A DNA stretch of 64,000 bases from an uncultured Holdemanella sp. (GCA_900754615.1 CAAEDN010000006.1:11438-75437); one strand, 5' to 3'; positions 43,156-53,281 are shown, counted from the first letter of the stretch. Made by a program: numbers and translations. Notes: generated by a model not told the origin, from the letters alone.

Positions 43156-46100
43156 TATTCCATTGAAAATAAATCTCTAAGCTCTTCTTTCGATAAATTT
43201 GAAATTCCGCCCTTTGAATTTTCAACAAACAAATCGCTCATTTCCTTTTTTCGTTTTTGCATCTCGTAAATTTTCTCTTCAATCGTATTCTTCATCAACA
43301 ATTGATAAACTAATACATTTTTCGTCTGTCCAATACGATATGCACGATCTGTTGCTTGATTTTGTGCACTTACATTCCACCATGGATCAAAATGAATAAC
43401 AGCCTGAGCCTTTGTTAAATTTAATCCTGTGCCTCCTGCCTTTAAAGAAATCAAGAATACATCCGAATCATCACTTTGAAAAGCATCGACCTCTTCTTTA
43501 CGCTTCTTCTTATCAACAGCACCTGTAATCATATGATATTGAATTCCTCGCTTATTAAACTCTTCAATAAAGGAATCAAAGATACTTGTAAAGCTAGAAA
43601 ACAACAACACTTTCTTGCCATTTTCTTTTAATGTCTCAATCAAATCTAGACACATTGTAAACTTCGTACTCTCACCCTTATAATTTTCATACAACATTCT
43701 TGGTTCGCAACAAATCTGACGAAGACGTGTCATCATCGCAAGAATCAAAATTGAATCTACCTGCTCAAGTTCTAACTGTTGTTGCAGCTGCTCATTCACC
43801 TGTGCTAAATTTGCCAGATATAACTGTTTTTCATCTGGGCTTAAAGTCAACCACATATCTTTTTCTACTTTATCCGGCAAATCTTTCAACACTTGCTTCT
43901 TGGTTCTACGCAATATAAATGGTGAAACAAGCTTTTGAAGCTGATTCTGCCTTTTTTCATCCCCCATTTGAATAGGTTTCTCAAAATTTTTTGTAAAATA
44001 ATTTAGACTATATAAATATCCAGGCAACAAGAAATCAAAAATACTCCATAGTTCGCTTAAACTATTTTCAATTGGTGTTCCCGTTAATGCCAAACGATGT
44101 TTACTTTTTAATGCCTTCACACTTTGTGCATTCTTGGTTTTCGGATTTTTTATGAACTGTGCTTCATCCAAGATAATATATTCAAATTCCATAGGCAGAT
44201 ATAATTCAACATCTCTTCGTAAATAATCATACGTTGTAATATATAGCTCATGTTTCTCTTTGATAATCTCTTTACGAACTTCCTGCGTTCCTGTAACACA
44301 AACGGCATCAACATGAATATGGAACTTTTCTATTTCTGACATCCAGTTATACATTAAACTACTTGGGCAAACGATTAAACTTGGATGATTTCTAGAAACA
44401 TATTGTTCATAAAAGACAAGCACTTGCAATGTCTTTCCGAGTCCCATATCATCGGCTAGAATTCCATTTAAATTCATATTCTTTAAATCATACAACCATT
44501 GAATTCCCTGTTGTTGATAAGTGCGCAATAAAGATTTATGCTCATCCTTCAATTGAATGGTTTGTTCTTTTGCCTTCGTTAAACGATCCGTATATTCTGC
44601 AACCGAATCATCATTACGAACATCTAATTCTTCATCCACATCCATTAAATGGAAAGCCTGATAGGCTGGCTTTTCAATTGTTTCTTTTTTAAAATCTTTA
44701 GCCGTCAAATTCATTGTGGAAGCCAATTCATCCAACTGTTCCAAGCCTGTATCTTCCAAATCAATCATTTCACCATTCTTTAATTGATAAAACTTTTTTT
44801 TCTTTCGATACGCATTTAAAATATGCGATAATTCTTCTGCATTTACATCACTATCCAATTCCATCTTCAATAAGTCATTTTGGACATAGACCCTTACACT
44901 TAAATTCATACTGCGACGATTTTTTAAACGTTTCAATTCCTCAGACACATATACATCTGCTTGCTTTTGAATCAAAGGAATTCCATGATCTAAGAAATTA
45001 TATAATGCATCGCTACGACCTTTAAATACAGCTTTATTATCCTCAATCTTTACAGCATAATGCGAAATAATGGCTTCAATACTGGCAATCTGATTGGAAA
45101 TGGTATTACTGAAAAAACTTTTCTTTTGATTATTTTCCAAATATGTGCCCCATACAACCATATTCGCATTTTCAAGATCTGAGTACACACGAATATTCTC
45201 AATAAGCGTTGCATACTTGTCCACATCAACATTGGTTTCTAGTTGAACATAATCCATATATGGCTGAAGGCACTGTAAATAAAAAGCTCTGAAATCTGCC
45301 TTCTTAATTAACCAACCATCTTCTTGTGAAACATTATACGCAAGAGAAGCTAAAAAGCCATCCGCATCCAATGTATATCGCGTAATATTTTTATAGTCCA
45401 CTACATACAAATGTTTATCGCCAATTAGAAAATTATCATCCAAATCCACATTGAGTTCAAAACAATCCTCATGTTCAACCAACTTTATAACTAACTTTAT
45501 ATCTTTTTCGTCCGTTTTAAATTCCGTATACTCCGTAGGTAAGGATACATTTAAATCGAAGAAGTCATCCAAACATTCCGAATAAATTTCCCCATCTTTT
45601 TGCCAATCTTTAGTAAAGGCATATTTTAACAAGAATGAATAAATCCATTGACTTGGCTCATCCAAATCATCTGGTGTCAAATAGATATTAGCATTCTTAC
45701 CAAAACGCTCTAATCTTTTTTCAAAGAAACCTCGCAAAAGATTTTGGATGTTCTTAACTATATAAGCACGGCTCACTTGAATCTTTAATTTAAATGCGGT
45801 CTGATCATAGTAATATGAATTTGTAGGATGCAACGTTAAACGAATCAAATTTTCATTTTCTTTAAAAAAATTATTTACTTTGTCCTCTTGTTTTTCTTTT
45901 AGAAAGTCAAAAACCGCCTGATTCGAACTATGAATTCTTCGACGTTTTCTTTCCAATTCTTCTTTATGATTTTTTTCTTCCATATATTGTTGATAATCTA
46001 CTTCAAATGGAAAAGTTTGAGGATTGATCGCATTGATGGCACGCACTACACTCACCAAATGTACACAACCTTTATGTGCATCTTGGCAACAAGTACAATT

Positions 46101-46319
46101 TGTAGTTAAGATTGTCCCATATTCATTCACTCTAAAATTCAATATTTCTTCATTCCAACGCGTTTGTAGAATTGCTTTCACTTCATAATATAAAATCTTA
46201 TCATGCACTCTTTCAATTGAGATACGCTCAATTTTACCTGCATAATAAGGATCATTCGCCTCATAATAAATCCATGAATTTTTTATAAAACGATTTAAAG
46301 ATTCTTCATAAATATGCAT
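43155..46319 (-). CDS. SNF2-family helicase with SWIM zinc finger
   Basis: 1054 aa. An N-terminal SWIM-type zinc motif (CTCCQDAHKGCVHL, about 70-85) is followed by a long bacterial SNF2-associated region. The ATPase comes last: motif I LADDMGLGKTLQ, motif II IILDEAQFIKN, motif III LTGTPIENSLSELW, motif V/VI SLKAGGTGLNLTKA and QATDRAYRIGQ. It translocates on double-stranded DNA; in Bacillota such proteins are thought to remodel nucleoprotein or RNA polymerase complexes. ATG 46319, with AGGTGGAG upstream, is chosen over an in-frame GTG at 46331. Confidence 0.92.
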   Translation of the reverse strand: MHIYEESLNRFIKNSWIYYEANDPYYAGKIERISIERVHDKILYYEVKAILQTRWNEEILNFRVNEYGTILTTNCTCCQDAHKGCVHLVSVVRAINAINPQTFPFEVDYQQYMEEKNHKEELERKRRRIHSSNQAVFDFLKEKQEDKVNNFFKENENLIRLTLHPTNSYYYDQTAFKLKIQVSRAYIVKNIQNLLRGFFEKRLERFGKNANIYLTPDDLDEPSQWIYSFLLKYAFTKDWQKDGEIYSECLDDFFDLNVSLPTEYTEFKTDEKDIKLVIKLVEHEDCFELNVDLDDNFLIGDKHLYVVDYKNITRYTLDADGFLASLAYNVSQEDGWLIKKADFRAFYLQCLQPYMDYVQLETNVDVDKYATLIENIRVYSDLENANMVVWGTYLENNQKKSFFSNTISNQIASIEAIISHYAVKIEDNKAVFKGRSDALYNFLDHGIPLIQKQADVYVSEELKRLKNRRSMNLSVRVYVQNDLLKMELDSDVNAEELSHILNAYRKKKKFYQLKNGEMIDLEDTGLEQLDELASTMNLTAKDFKKETIEKPAYQAFHLMDVDEELDVRNDDSVAEYTDRLTKAKEQTIQLKDEHKSLLRTYQQQGIQWLYDLKNMNLNGILADDMGLGKTLQVLVFYEQYVSRNHPSLIVCPSSLMYNWMSEIEKFHIHVDAVCVTGTQEVRKEIIKEKHELYITTYDYLRRDVELYLPMEFEYIILDEAQFIKNPKTKNAQSVKALKSKHRLALTGTPIENSLSELWSIFDFLLPGYLYSLNYFTKNFEKPIQMGDEKRQNQLQKLVSPFILRRTKKQVLKDLPDKVEKDMWLTLSPDEKQLYLANLAQVNEQLQQQLELEQVDSILILAMMTRLRQICCEPRMLYENYKGESTKFTMCLDLIETLKENGKKVLLFSSFTSIFDSFIEEFNKRGIQYHMITGAVDKKKRKEEVDAFQSDDSDVFLISLKAGGTGLNLTKAQAVIHFDPWWNVSAQNQATDRAYRIGQTKNVLVYQLLMKNTIEEKIYEMQKRKKEMSDLFVENSKGGISNLSKEELRDLFSME

Positions 46320-46411
46320 ACACTTCTCCACCTAACTTTCTTGTTATTATATCATATTTGACTTTAGAATTCTTAGTTGTTAAAGTATCAGAAAAAGAAA
46401 GAAGAATGATT

Positions 46412-46828
46412 ATGAACACAAAAACATATACAACCTTACCACAAGAAGCGAAAGATATTCGTATTGAAGTATTCATGAAGGAGCAAGGATTCGAAAATGA
46501 ATTTGATGACATCGATACTATTAGTCATCATATTGTTGCCTTTGATGAAGAAAAACCAATCGGAACATGTCGTTTCTTTAAAGAAAACGATCACTATACA
46601 ATTGGAAGAGTGGCTATATTAAAGGAATATCGTAATCAACACATTGGTAACTTATTACTAGAAAGTGCAGAAAAAGAAATCAAAAAATTAAATGGAGACT
46701 TGATTGTGGTACACGCCCAGGTCCGCGTCAGTTTATTCTATGAAAAACAAGGTTATATTCAATTTGGTCAAATCGACGATGATGAAGGCGTTCCACATAA
46801 ATGGATGAAAAAAAAGATACAGCACTAA
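46412..46828 (+). CDS. GNAT-family N-acetyltransferase
   Basis: 138 aa. The opening TTLPQEAKDIRIEVFMKEQG and the acetyl-CoA motif RVAILKEYRNQHIGNLLLE identify the family (YjcF/ElaA-like branch). The substrate is unknown. I chose ATG 46412; the SD is weak (AGAAAGAAG) and ATG 46406 is possible. It converges with the aminotransferase gene, overlapping it by 4 bp at the ends. Confidence 0.9.
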   Translation: MNTKTYTTLPQEAKDIRIEVFMKEQGFENEFDDIDTISHHIVAFDEEKPIGTCRFFKENDHYTIGRVAILKEYRNQHIGNLLLESAEKEIKKLNGDLIVVHAQVRVSLFYEKQGYIQFGQIDDDEGVPHKWMKKKIQH

Positions 46829-46838
46829 GCTACTGTAT
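46815..46838. terminator. Bidirectional terminator inside overlapping gene ends
   Basis: Stem GATACAG/CTGTATC with flanking A run (46808-46814), giving seven T on the minus strand. It serves the aminotransferase best. Confidence 0.7.
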
Positions 46839-48054
46839 CCAAAATATCCTTCATCTTTTTCGCAAGACCCTTTGTTTTTTCAATTGATAGAGAACAAATT
46901 GCCACACGAATACCTAAATTTACTTTTACCGTAAAAATATTATTTTCCATTAATGCCTCATGGAATTTATCACGCGTTTCATTATCCATAGATAAAGTCA
47001 CAAAGAAACCTTCTTTATATGGATAATGTTTTAATCCCACTTCCTGAGCTTCCTTGACAAAGATATCTCCACGTTCCTTCAATAAATTTACATAGTGTAA
47101 TCTTTCTTTATCATAATCTGCTTTGTGGTTATCTAGTACATCCACAAATGTTGCCATTGCCCCATTATTGATGTTTGACCAAGTTGCACGTGCATCCTTT
47201 TCAAAGACAGTTTTCACTTGTCGGACCGCCTCTTTTTCTTGACCTAGAACAATGGCAGCCCCACAACGAAGTCCATAACTTGTCATAGATTTTGATAAAC
47301 TAAACGCAACAATAACGACAAAATTCTTTTCAATTTGATCAAATTGTGCAAAATATTCTTTTGCCTTTTCTTGTCTTGAAGAGAAATCAATATACGCAAT
47401 GTCATTCAACAATACTACGGCATGTGTCTTTGAACATTCATTTAAAAATGCGATTACCTCTTTCCATTCGTCTTCGCTTAAAGAATAACCTGTCGGATTA
47501 TGACAAGGATCATTGATCACAATGACTAAACGATTCTGTTTTTCCATCACATGAGTACATGCGGATTTGAAAGAATTCAAATTAAAATGATCTCCTTCGA
47601 ACAAGCTATATTTTTCCACATTTAAATTGTGCATCTGTGCCATTAATGCATAAGAACCCCAGGCGATTTCTGGCAAAACAACTGTCTGGCCCTCATCTAA
47701 ACATTCCTGTAAAGTCATCCCTACAGCACCTGTTCCTCCAGGTGTTGCGATCACTTCATGTTCTAAATGAGAATTTCCATTCAATACCCAGTCATATACT
47801 TTTTGTCTAAAATCTGGATTTCCTGTAAAACTAGCCGCATACGCTGCCAAAACCTTATTATCTAATTTTTTTAATGAACTAAATACACTATCTAATGCAA
47901 CCAAAGTTCCCTCTTCATCATATAAAGAGCCAATTGTCGCATCCACAACATTTTCAGCTCCAACTTTAGCTTTTGCCTCTTTTGCCTTGGCAACAATAGA
48001 AAATACAGTATCTACGATTGGTGTTTGATTTACACTTTCTTTTACAAAATTCAT
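46825..48054 (-). CDS. Class I/II aminotransferase, probably aromatic
   Basis: 409 aa, PLP fold type I. Cofactor Lys lies in VAFSLSKSMTSYGLRCGAA; NDPCHNPTGYSLS and the Asp/Tyr of NDIAYIDF contact the cofactor. It overlaps the end of pheA by 1 bp, so it should complete phenylalanine synthesis by transaminating phenylpyruvate. The family also covers aspartate and aromatic substrates, so this specificity rests on context. Confidence 0.88.
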   Translation of the reverse strand: MNFVKESVNQTPIVDTVFSIVAKAKEAKAKVGAENVVDATIGSLYDEEGTLVALDSVFSSLKKLDNKVLAAYAASFTGNPDFRQKVYDWVLNGNSHLEHEVIATPGGTGAVGMTLQECLDEGQTVVLPEIAWGSYALMAQMHNLNVEKYSLFEGDHFNLNSFKSACTHVMEKQNRLVIVINDPCHNPTGYSLSEDEWKEVIAFLNECSKTHAVVLLNDIAYIDFSSRQEKAKEYFAQFDQIEKNFVVIVAFSLSKSMTSYGLRCGAAIVLGQEKEAVRQVKTVFEKDARATWSNINNGAMATFVDVLDNHKADYDKERLHYVNLLKERGDIFVKEAQEVGLKHYPYKEGFFVTLSMDNETRDKFHEALMENNIFTVKVNLGIRVAICSLSIEKTKGLAKKMKDILDTVA

Positions 48055-49130
48055 TATTCTTTTTCCTCCTTTAAAGTATATGCACCCAATACTTTTACAC
48101 TTTCACATACAGTCTGAATTTGACAAATACAATCATTTGCCTTTGCCATATCTCCTTCAATTTCCACAAAAAAGAAATATTCAAAAGGTTTATTTTTCAT
48201 TGGACGAGATTGAATACTTTCCATATTCAATCCATTCTTGGCAATACAGTCAATGATTTTAGCTAATGCTCCACTTTCATGTTTAACAGACAAAACCATA
48301 CTAAATCGATTTCCTTCTGTTTTTGGTTTTAATCCAATGACCAAAAAGCGAGTGGTATTTGATGCATTTTCCTGAATGTTTGTAGCCAATACCTTTAATC
48401 CATACAATTCTGCATTTTCCTTAGCTCCAATAGCCGCCTTATGAACATCTTTCTGTGCTGAAATATATTGAGCTGCCATTGCCGTATTTGGATAAGCTAC
48501 CGTTTGTACATTTAATTCCTTCAAGAATTCTTTAGACTGTGAAAGCGCCTGATCTTTAGAATAAACCCATTCTACATCCTTTAATGTACTGCCAGGAATT
48601 CCAAGTAAACATTGTTCAATCTTTTGATCATAAATAGATTGAATATATACAGGATATTCCATTAATAAATCTAAAACTTCACCAACTAGACCTGAATTCG
48701 TATTTTCAAAAGGAATTACACCATATTGTACATCCGAATGTACAATCATTTGAAAAACTTCTTCAAAACTAGAAACTCCTACCTTCGGATTGGAAGGAAA
48801 TAGCTTTTCACTGACCATATGTCCAAAAGCGCCTTCAACCCCACAATATCCAACTTTATCATGAGACTGCAACGTTCTTTGATAGGCCTTCGATTCTTTC
48901 ATAATGAACTTTATAAAAGACTCATAATATTCTTTATAATCCGGATTCTGAATAAACTGCAGATTCTTTTCTATTACAGCCTGCTCTCTACCTGAATCTA
49001 GAATTGGTAAATCATTTTCTATTTTATACGCAATCACATCTTTAACTGCATCCAATCGTGATTCATAAAGCTTCGCCATTTCACGATCAATCGCATCAAT
49101 TTGTGCTCTTGCTTGTTCTAACTTATTCAT
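48054..49130 (-). CDS. pheA: Bifunctional chorismate mutase / prephenate dehydratase
   Basis: 358 aa. Chorismate mutase helices at 1-90 (RAQIDAIDREMAKLYESRLD). Prephenate dehydratase about 92-270 (GYCGVEGAFGHMVSEKLF, IPFENTNSGLVGEVLDLL, NTTRFLVIG). The C-terminal ACT domain starts near 280 (SVKHESGALAKIIDCIAKNG), with ESIQSRP for phenylalanine feedback binding. It makes phenylpyruvate from chorismate. SD GAGGTG before the ATG. No T-box or attenuator fits in the 32-bp gap upstream. Confidence 0.95.
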   Translation of the reverse strand: MNKLEQARAQIDAIDREMAKLYESRLDAVKDVIAYKIENDLPILDSGREQAVIEKNLQFIQNPDYKEYYESFIKFIMKESKAYQRTLQSHDKVGYCGVEGAFGHMVSEKLFPSNPKVGVSSFEEVFQMIVHSDVQYGVIPFENTNSGLVGEVLDLLMEYPVYIQSIYDQKIEQCLLGIPGSTLKDVEWVYSKDQALSQSKEFLKELNVQTVAYPNTAMAAQYISAQKDVHKAAIGAKENAELYGLKVLATNIQENASNTTRFLVIGLKPKTEGNRFSMVLSVKHESGALAKIIDCIAKNGLNMESIQSRPMKNKPFEYFFFVEIEGDMAKANDCICQIQTVCESVKVLGAYTLKEEKE

Positions 49131-49162
49131 TAGTTCACCTCGTGAATATCATACCATAGTTT

Positions 49163-50557
49163 TCATATATTTTCTGAAAATGAATGATATAAATCATCCA
49201 ACGTATAAAGAATAATAGTTGAATCATCCGTTAAATCAAAACCAGATTTCGAAAAAAAGCCATATTTATAACATGACATATTCACATTTTTTACTTGTTC
49301 AATCTCTTGATCTACAACAGCCTGTGTTATTTTAGAATTTTTATATTTGCATTCATAAAATATATATCCCTTTTCATCTTGCGTTACTACATCAAATTCT
49401 CCGTTCATCTTATTTACAGGATCATCATAATAGTATTTTCCAATCTCAAAGAATGGAACTTCAATTCCATTTAATTTATTTTTACGAATTAAGAATTGTT
49501 GGCACATCCACTCAAACACGGACGGAACATGACTCTTATAAAAATCATCATTTATAAATCGATCAAAGAATGCATCTTCATTCATTACATTTAATTGTGA
49601 AATATATTTATAAATATATTTATAGTAAAACAATGTAAAATTATCACAAATATAGTATCCTGCCTTTTTTTTATTTTTCTTATCATTAATAGGCGCTCTT
49701 TTTTCAACCACACCCATTTTCATCAATTTATCTAAAACATCCGAAAGAATTGGACTCGATGCAATATGTGATTTATTTAAAATATTCATAAATTTCGTAT
49801 TGCCTGCAGCTAAAGTTTCAAACACTTCATTCGCATTATTTATTTTTGAGATTTCATTTTTCAAGTACATAGGCACTTCGTTCAACAATAATCCATTTTG
49901 TGAAGCAATTAAATCAATGATATTTTCTCTTACACTTAACGATTCATTAATTAAACGATTATAGTATGGAATACCACCAAACACACTATATAATGCTACT
50001 TTGTCTTCATTTGAAAAAGATGGATAAAATAGACTTGAATCATAATAATCCATTGGTTTTATATCTAAAATCCTTGTGAATCGACCATACAAAGGATTTT
50101 CTCGTTCAATCAAAGACTTCATTGTATCTACATAAGAACCGCATAATATTAGTTTCAAATGTGAAGTATGTAAATGTTTATCAATCACAGTTTGAAGAAT
50201 ACTGTCTAGCCCTTTCATGCAACTGCGTAAATATGGATATTCATCTAACACAAAAACCATTGTTTTGTCTTTCGCATACGAAAACAGAAATTCAAACACT
50301 TCTTCCATGGATTGAAAGCCTAGGCGTGGCAAATTCAATATATCTGAAATCAATGAAGAAAGACTATCTACATTAGATAATTCTGTCGTTTGTTTCGCTT
50401 CATAATAAATATACTCTCCTTCAAAATCTTCGATGGCTTTCTTGATCAATTCTGTTTTTCCGATTCTTCTTCGCCCATATATCAATACAGATTCTTGCCG
50501 ATTTGATGAAAATACGCGATTTAAAATCTTAAGCTCATTCTCTCTACCTACAAACAT
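49163..50557 (-). CDS. ATPase of the archaeal-type AAA / DUF234 family
   Basis: 464 aa. AAA part with FVGRENELKILN, Walker A IYGRRRIGKTELI and Walker B MVFVLDEYPYL. A winged-helix segment follows (NKSHIASSPILSDVLDKLMK), then the DUF234 nuclease-like end with GEFDVVTQD and YIFYECKYKNS (D...E-x-K). The family is frequent in archaea and anaerobic bacteria without settled function. Another stand-alone ATPase/nuclease-like gene, with an inverted repeat directly upstream (50569-50610). SD GGAGGG lies close before the ATG. Confidence 0.9.
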   Translation of the reverse strand: MFVGRENELKILNRVFSSNRQESVLIYGRRRIGKTELIKKAIEDFEGEYIYYEAKQTTELSNVDSLSSLISDILNLPRLGFQSMEEVFEFLFSYAKDKTMVFVLDEYPYLRSCMKGLDSILQTVIDKHLHTSHLKLILCGSYVDTMKSLIERENPLYGRFTRILDIKPMDYYDSSLFYPSFSNEDKVALYSVFGGIPYYNRLINESLSVRENIIDLIASQNGLLLNEVPMYLKNEISKINNANEVFETLAAGNTKFMNILNKSHIASSPILSDVLDKLMKMGVVEKRAPINDKKNKKKAGYYICDNFTLFYYKYIYKYISQLNVMNEDAFFDRFINDDFYKSHVPSVFEWMCQQFLIRKNKLNGIEVPFFEIGKYYYDDPVNKMNGEFDVVTQDEKGYIFYECKYKNSKITQAVVDQEIEQVKNVNMSCYKYGFFSKSGFDLTDDSTIILYTLDDLYHSFSENI

Positions 50558-50568
50558 AAGCCCTCCAT

Positions 50569-50610
50569 TTTTAGTCGTTTATTTTTTACTAATATTTATC
50601 CGACTAAAAA
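50569..50610 (-). repeat. Inverted repeat upstream of the DUF234-type ATPase, arms 32 bp apart
   Basis: TTTTTAGTCG at 50569 and its exact inverse CGACTAAAAA at 50601. The starts of the arms are 32 bp apart and the gene begins 12 bp from the first arm. Another partial CACTAAAAAA occurs at 50614. The position matches the direct-repeat arrays of the other three ATPase genes. Confidence 0.7.
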
Positions 50611-50616
50611 ATAGCA

Positions 50617-50650
50617 CTAAAAAAGTAGAAAGTCAAATGACTTTCTACTT
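50617..50650 (-). terminator. Terminator of pepF
   Basis: 12-bp stem AAGTAGAAAGTC/GACTTTCTACTT with a four-base loop, followed by TTTTTT on the minus strand. It includes the pepF stop codon. Confidence 0.88.
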
Positions 50651-52417
50651 CATAATACTCTCAAATTCATCAATTAAAGAATCAAACAATTCAATCGCAT
50701 CTTCCACTGGCTTTGGACTTGCCATATCAACACCGGCCATACGTAATAATTCGACTGGAGATTTTGTACATCCGCCTTTTAAGAAAGACAAGTAAGCATC
50801 AATATCGGCTTGTGTTCCATGAAGTAATTTTTGTGATAGAGCCATGGCAGCACTAAATCCTGTTGCATATTGATAGACATAGAAATTCATATAGAAATGC
50901 GGAATACGAGCCCATTCCATGCTGATTTCATCATCTACGATCACATCTTCACCATAATAAAATTTATTTAGATCTGCATAAATCTGATTCAATGTATCAC
51001 TTGTCAAAACTTCGTTGTTCGCTGTCTTTTCATTGATAATCTTTTCAAATTCCGCAAACATACACTGTCTAAACAATGTTGTTCTAAATTGTTCCATAAA
51101 GTGATTGATCAAATAAGCCTGAAATTTAGGATTCGAATTTTGTTTACGTAAATAATCCATCAATAAAGCTTCGTTACATGTGCTCGCAACTTCGGCTACA
51201 AAAATTCTATAATGACGATCTAATGGCGCTTGGTATTTTGTCGACATATAGGAATGCATCGCATGCCCCATTTCATGTGCTAAAGTAAATTCTGTATCTA
51301 AAGAATTCGCAAAGTTCATCAATACGAATGGATGAACTCTTTGACCACTTGAATACGCACCTGAACGCTTTCCTTCATTTTCATATACATCGATCCAACG
51401 CGAATTTAATCCTCTTTCATAAACCTTGGCATATTCTGTTCCATACAATTGAACAGAATGTAAAACATCTTCTTTGGCCTGTTCAAAAGAAACTGGAACA
51501 TTACATTCATTGACCATTGGTACATACAAATCGTACATATGAAGTTTTTCTTTTTTCATCACGTCTTTACGCACTCGCATATATTTATGTAAAACATGAA
51601 TATTTTTGTGTACCGTTTCAATCAATTGTTCATATACTTTTGATGAAACATTATTCGCATCGACTGCACATTCTAAACTCGATGCATATTTACGTGCTGT
51701 ACTATTAAATTTCAACTGATTTGTCTGTCCATTTAAGCAAGCTGCCAATGTATGAATCATAGAACCATAGCCTGCATAGAAATTACGATATGCACTCTCA
51801 CGTAAAACTTCATCTTCCTGCTCTAACATATGGATAAATGTACCTGTAGTTAAAGTGTGCTTATTTCCTTTTGAATCGATTGCATCTTCAAATTTTAAAT
51901 CCGCATTATTCAACATTCCAAAAATAGAATATGGTGTATCTGCCATCATAGAACTGGATGCCATTAATTTTTCTTCACTCTCTGATAATACATGTTCTTT
52001 TAAACGACAAACCTCCTCAAGATATACACGATATCTTTCTAAGATGGGTTCAGATGCATAAAAAGATTCTAAATCTTCAATATTCATAATTTGTACATCA
52101 CTAAAAGAAAGCTGAGTTGAAATTTCTACAGCTATTGAATTTGCCTTTCCTTTTAACCCTTGATTATGTGCATTGGCAGTATCCTGATCTGATAATAATG
52201 AGGCATACCCTAAACAATCATCTAATAAACAAACTAATTTTTCGTATCCCTTTAAAAATGAAAGTAAATTTGATGCGCTATCTAATTTTCCATCATACGT
52301 AAAAAGTTCATTTCCTAATTCTTTACAAGTATTTAAGCAAGCTAAAAAAGCTTCTTCATCCTTAAATATGTCTTCTGTTTTCCAAGTGTTTTCTACTTTT
52401 TGTTCATTACGCTTCAC
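50645..52417 (-). CDS. pepF: Oligoendopeptidase F
   Basis: 590 aa, M3 metallopeptidase. Zinc site HEMGHAMHSYM in TLAHEMGHAMHS, with the third ligand Glu in FVAEVASTCNEALL. It cleaves peptides of about 7-17 residues in the cytoplasm. The start is best placed at GTG 52417: GGAGG lies 9 nt before it, while an outer TTG at 52426 directly abuts the SD and cannot be used. Monocistronic with its own terminator. Confidence 0.93.
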   Translation of the reverse strand: MKRNEQKVENTWKTEDIFKDEEAFLACLNTCKELGNELFTYDGKLDSASNLLSFLKGYEKLVCLLDDCLGYASLLSDQDTANAHNQGLKGKANSIAVEISTQLSFSDVQIMNIEDLESFYASEPILERYRVYLEEVCRLKEHVLSESEEKLMASSSMMADTPYSIFGMLNNADLKFEDAIDSKGNKHTLTTGTFIHMLEQEDEVLRESAYRNFYAGYGSMIHTLAACLNGQTNQLKFNSTARKYASSLECAVDANNVSSKVYEQLIETVHKNIHVLHKYMRVRKDVMKKEKLHMYDLYVPMVNECNVPVSFEQAKEDVLHSVQLYGTEYAKVYERGLNSRWIDVYENEGKRSGAYSSGQRVHPFVLMNFANSLDTEFTLAHEMGHAMHSYMSTKYQAPLDRHYRIFVAEVASTCNEALLMDYLRKQNSNPKFQAYLINHFMEQFRTTLFRQCMFAEFEKIINEKTANNEVLTSDTLNQIYADLNKFYYGEDVIVDDEISMEWARIPHFYMNFYVYQYATGFSAAMALSQKLLHGTQADIDAYLSFLKGGCTKSPVELLRMAGVDMASPKPVEDAIELFDSLIDEFESIMK

Positions 52418-52515
52418 AATAAACAACCTCCGTTAACACGTCTATTGTAGCACAATATAATACAAATTAACTAAGTTACAAATTACTAAGTTATGGCTGA
52501 GTATTTTTTCTTTAT

Positions 52516-52539
52516 AAAAAAAGGCGGAACCCCCGCCTT
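52516..52539 (-). terminator. Terminator of the six-gene operon
   Basis: GC-rich stem AAGGCGG/CCGCCTT followed by TTTTTTATAAAG on the minus strand; includes the cutC stop. Confidence 0.88.
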
Positions 52540-53281
52540 ACTTAATACTATCAACTAATTTCTTAACTAACTCCACATCAACTACATCATAATCATTTTC
52601 ATGTGAACTTTCTAAGTAACTATAAGATATCCCATTCTTTGCCGTAGTCACATCTGTCTTATAGTTCTTACAAGAAGAATGCACCTGATATACCCCTGTA
52701 TAATTCATCATAATTTTCGCATTTTCTGCATTCATTCCACTACCAGGGAGAATCTGGATTTTTTTTCCATACTGATTGTTCAATACTTTGATCAAATCAA
52801 TTCCTTCCATAGCTTTTGGTTTTTGTCCACTTGTAAGAATTCGATCGACACCTAAATCAATTAAAGTTTCAATGGCTTCAAACGCATCCGGTGTTACATC
52901 AAAAGCTCTATGGAACACAGCTTCCCGTTGATAGGAATGAATTAAACCTACCATTTTTTTCGTATATTCTTTATGAATTGTTCCATCTTCCTGCAAGAAG
53001 CCAAATGAGATACCGTCCGCTCCATTCTCCAAAAGAATCTTAGCATCTTCAAGCATGATTTCTACATCTGCTTTTTCATAACAGAAACCAGCCCCACGCG
53101 GACGTACCATACAAATCACAGATAAATCTGTTTCCTTTTTAACACGTACCAAACTAGCTATACTAGGTGTAAGCCCACCAACACTTAAGGCACTATTTAA
53201 TTCAACTCTTTTCGCTTTTCCATTATATGCCGCAATACAATCTTGATAACTGCCTGCACATACTTCAATCATTCTCTCCAT
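52538..53281 (-). CDS. cutC: CutC family protein
   Basis: 247 aa, TIM barrel. Family landmarks are IEVCAGSYQDCIAAYNGKAK, CMVRPRGAGFCY, FHRAFDVTPD and ILPGSGMNAENA. CutC was first linked to copper tolerance, but its reaction is unresolved and no link to the csoR-copA operon is visible here. The start overlaps the M20 peptidase gene by 17 bp. It is the last gene of a tightly packed operon and is followed by a terminator. Confidence 0.92.
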   Translation of the reverse strand: MERMIEVCAGSYQDCIAAYNGKAKRVELNSALSVGGLTPSIASLVRVKKETDLSVICMVRPRGAGFCYEKADVEIMLEDAKILLENGADGISFGFLQEDGTIHKEYTKKMVGLIHSYQREAVFHRAFDVTPDAFEAIETLIDLGVDRILTSGQKPKAMEGIDLIKVLNNQYGKKIQILPGSGMNAENAKIMMNYTGVYQVHSSCKNYKTDVTTAKNGISYSYLESSHENDYDVVDVELVKKLVDSIK

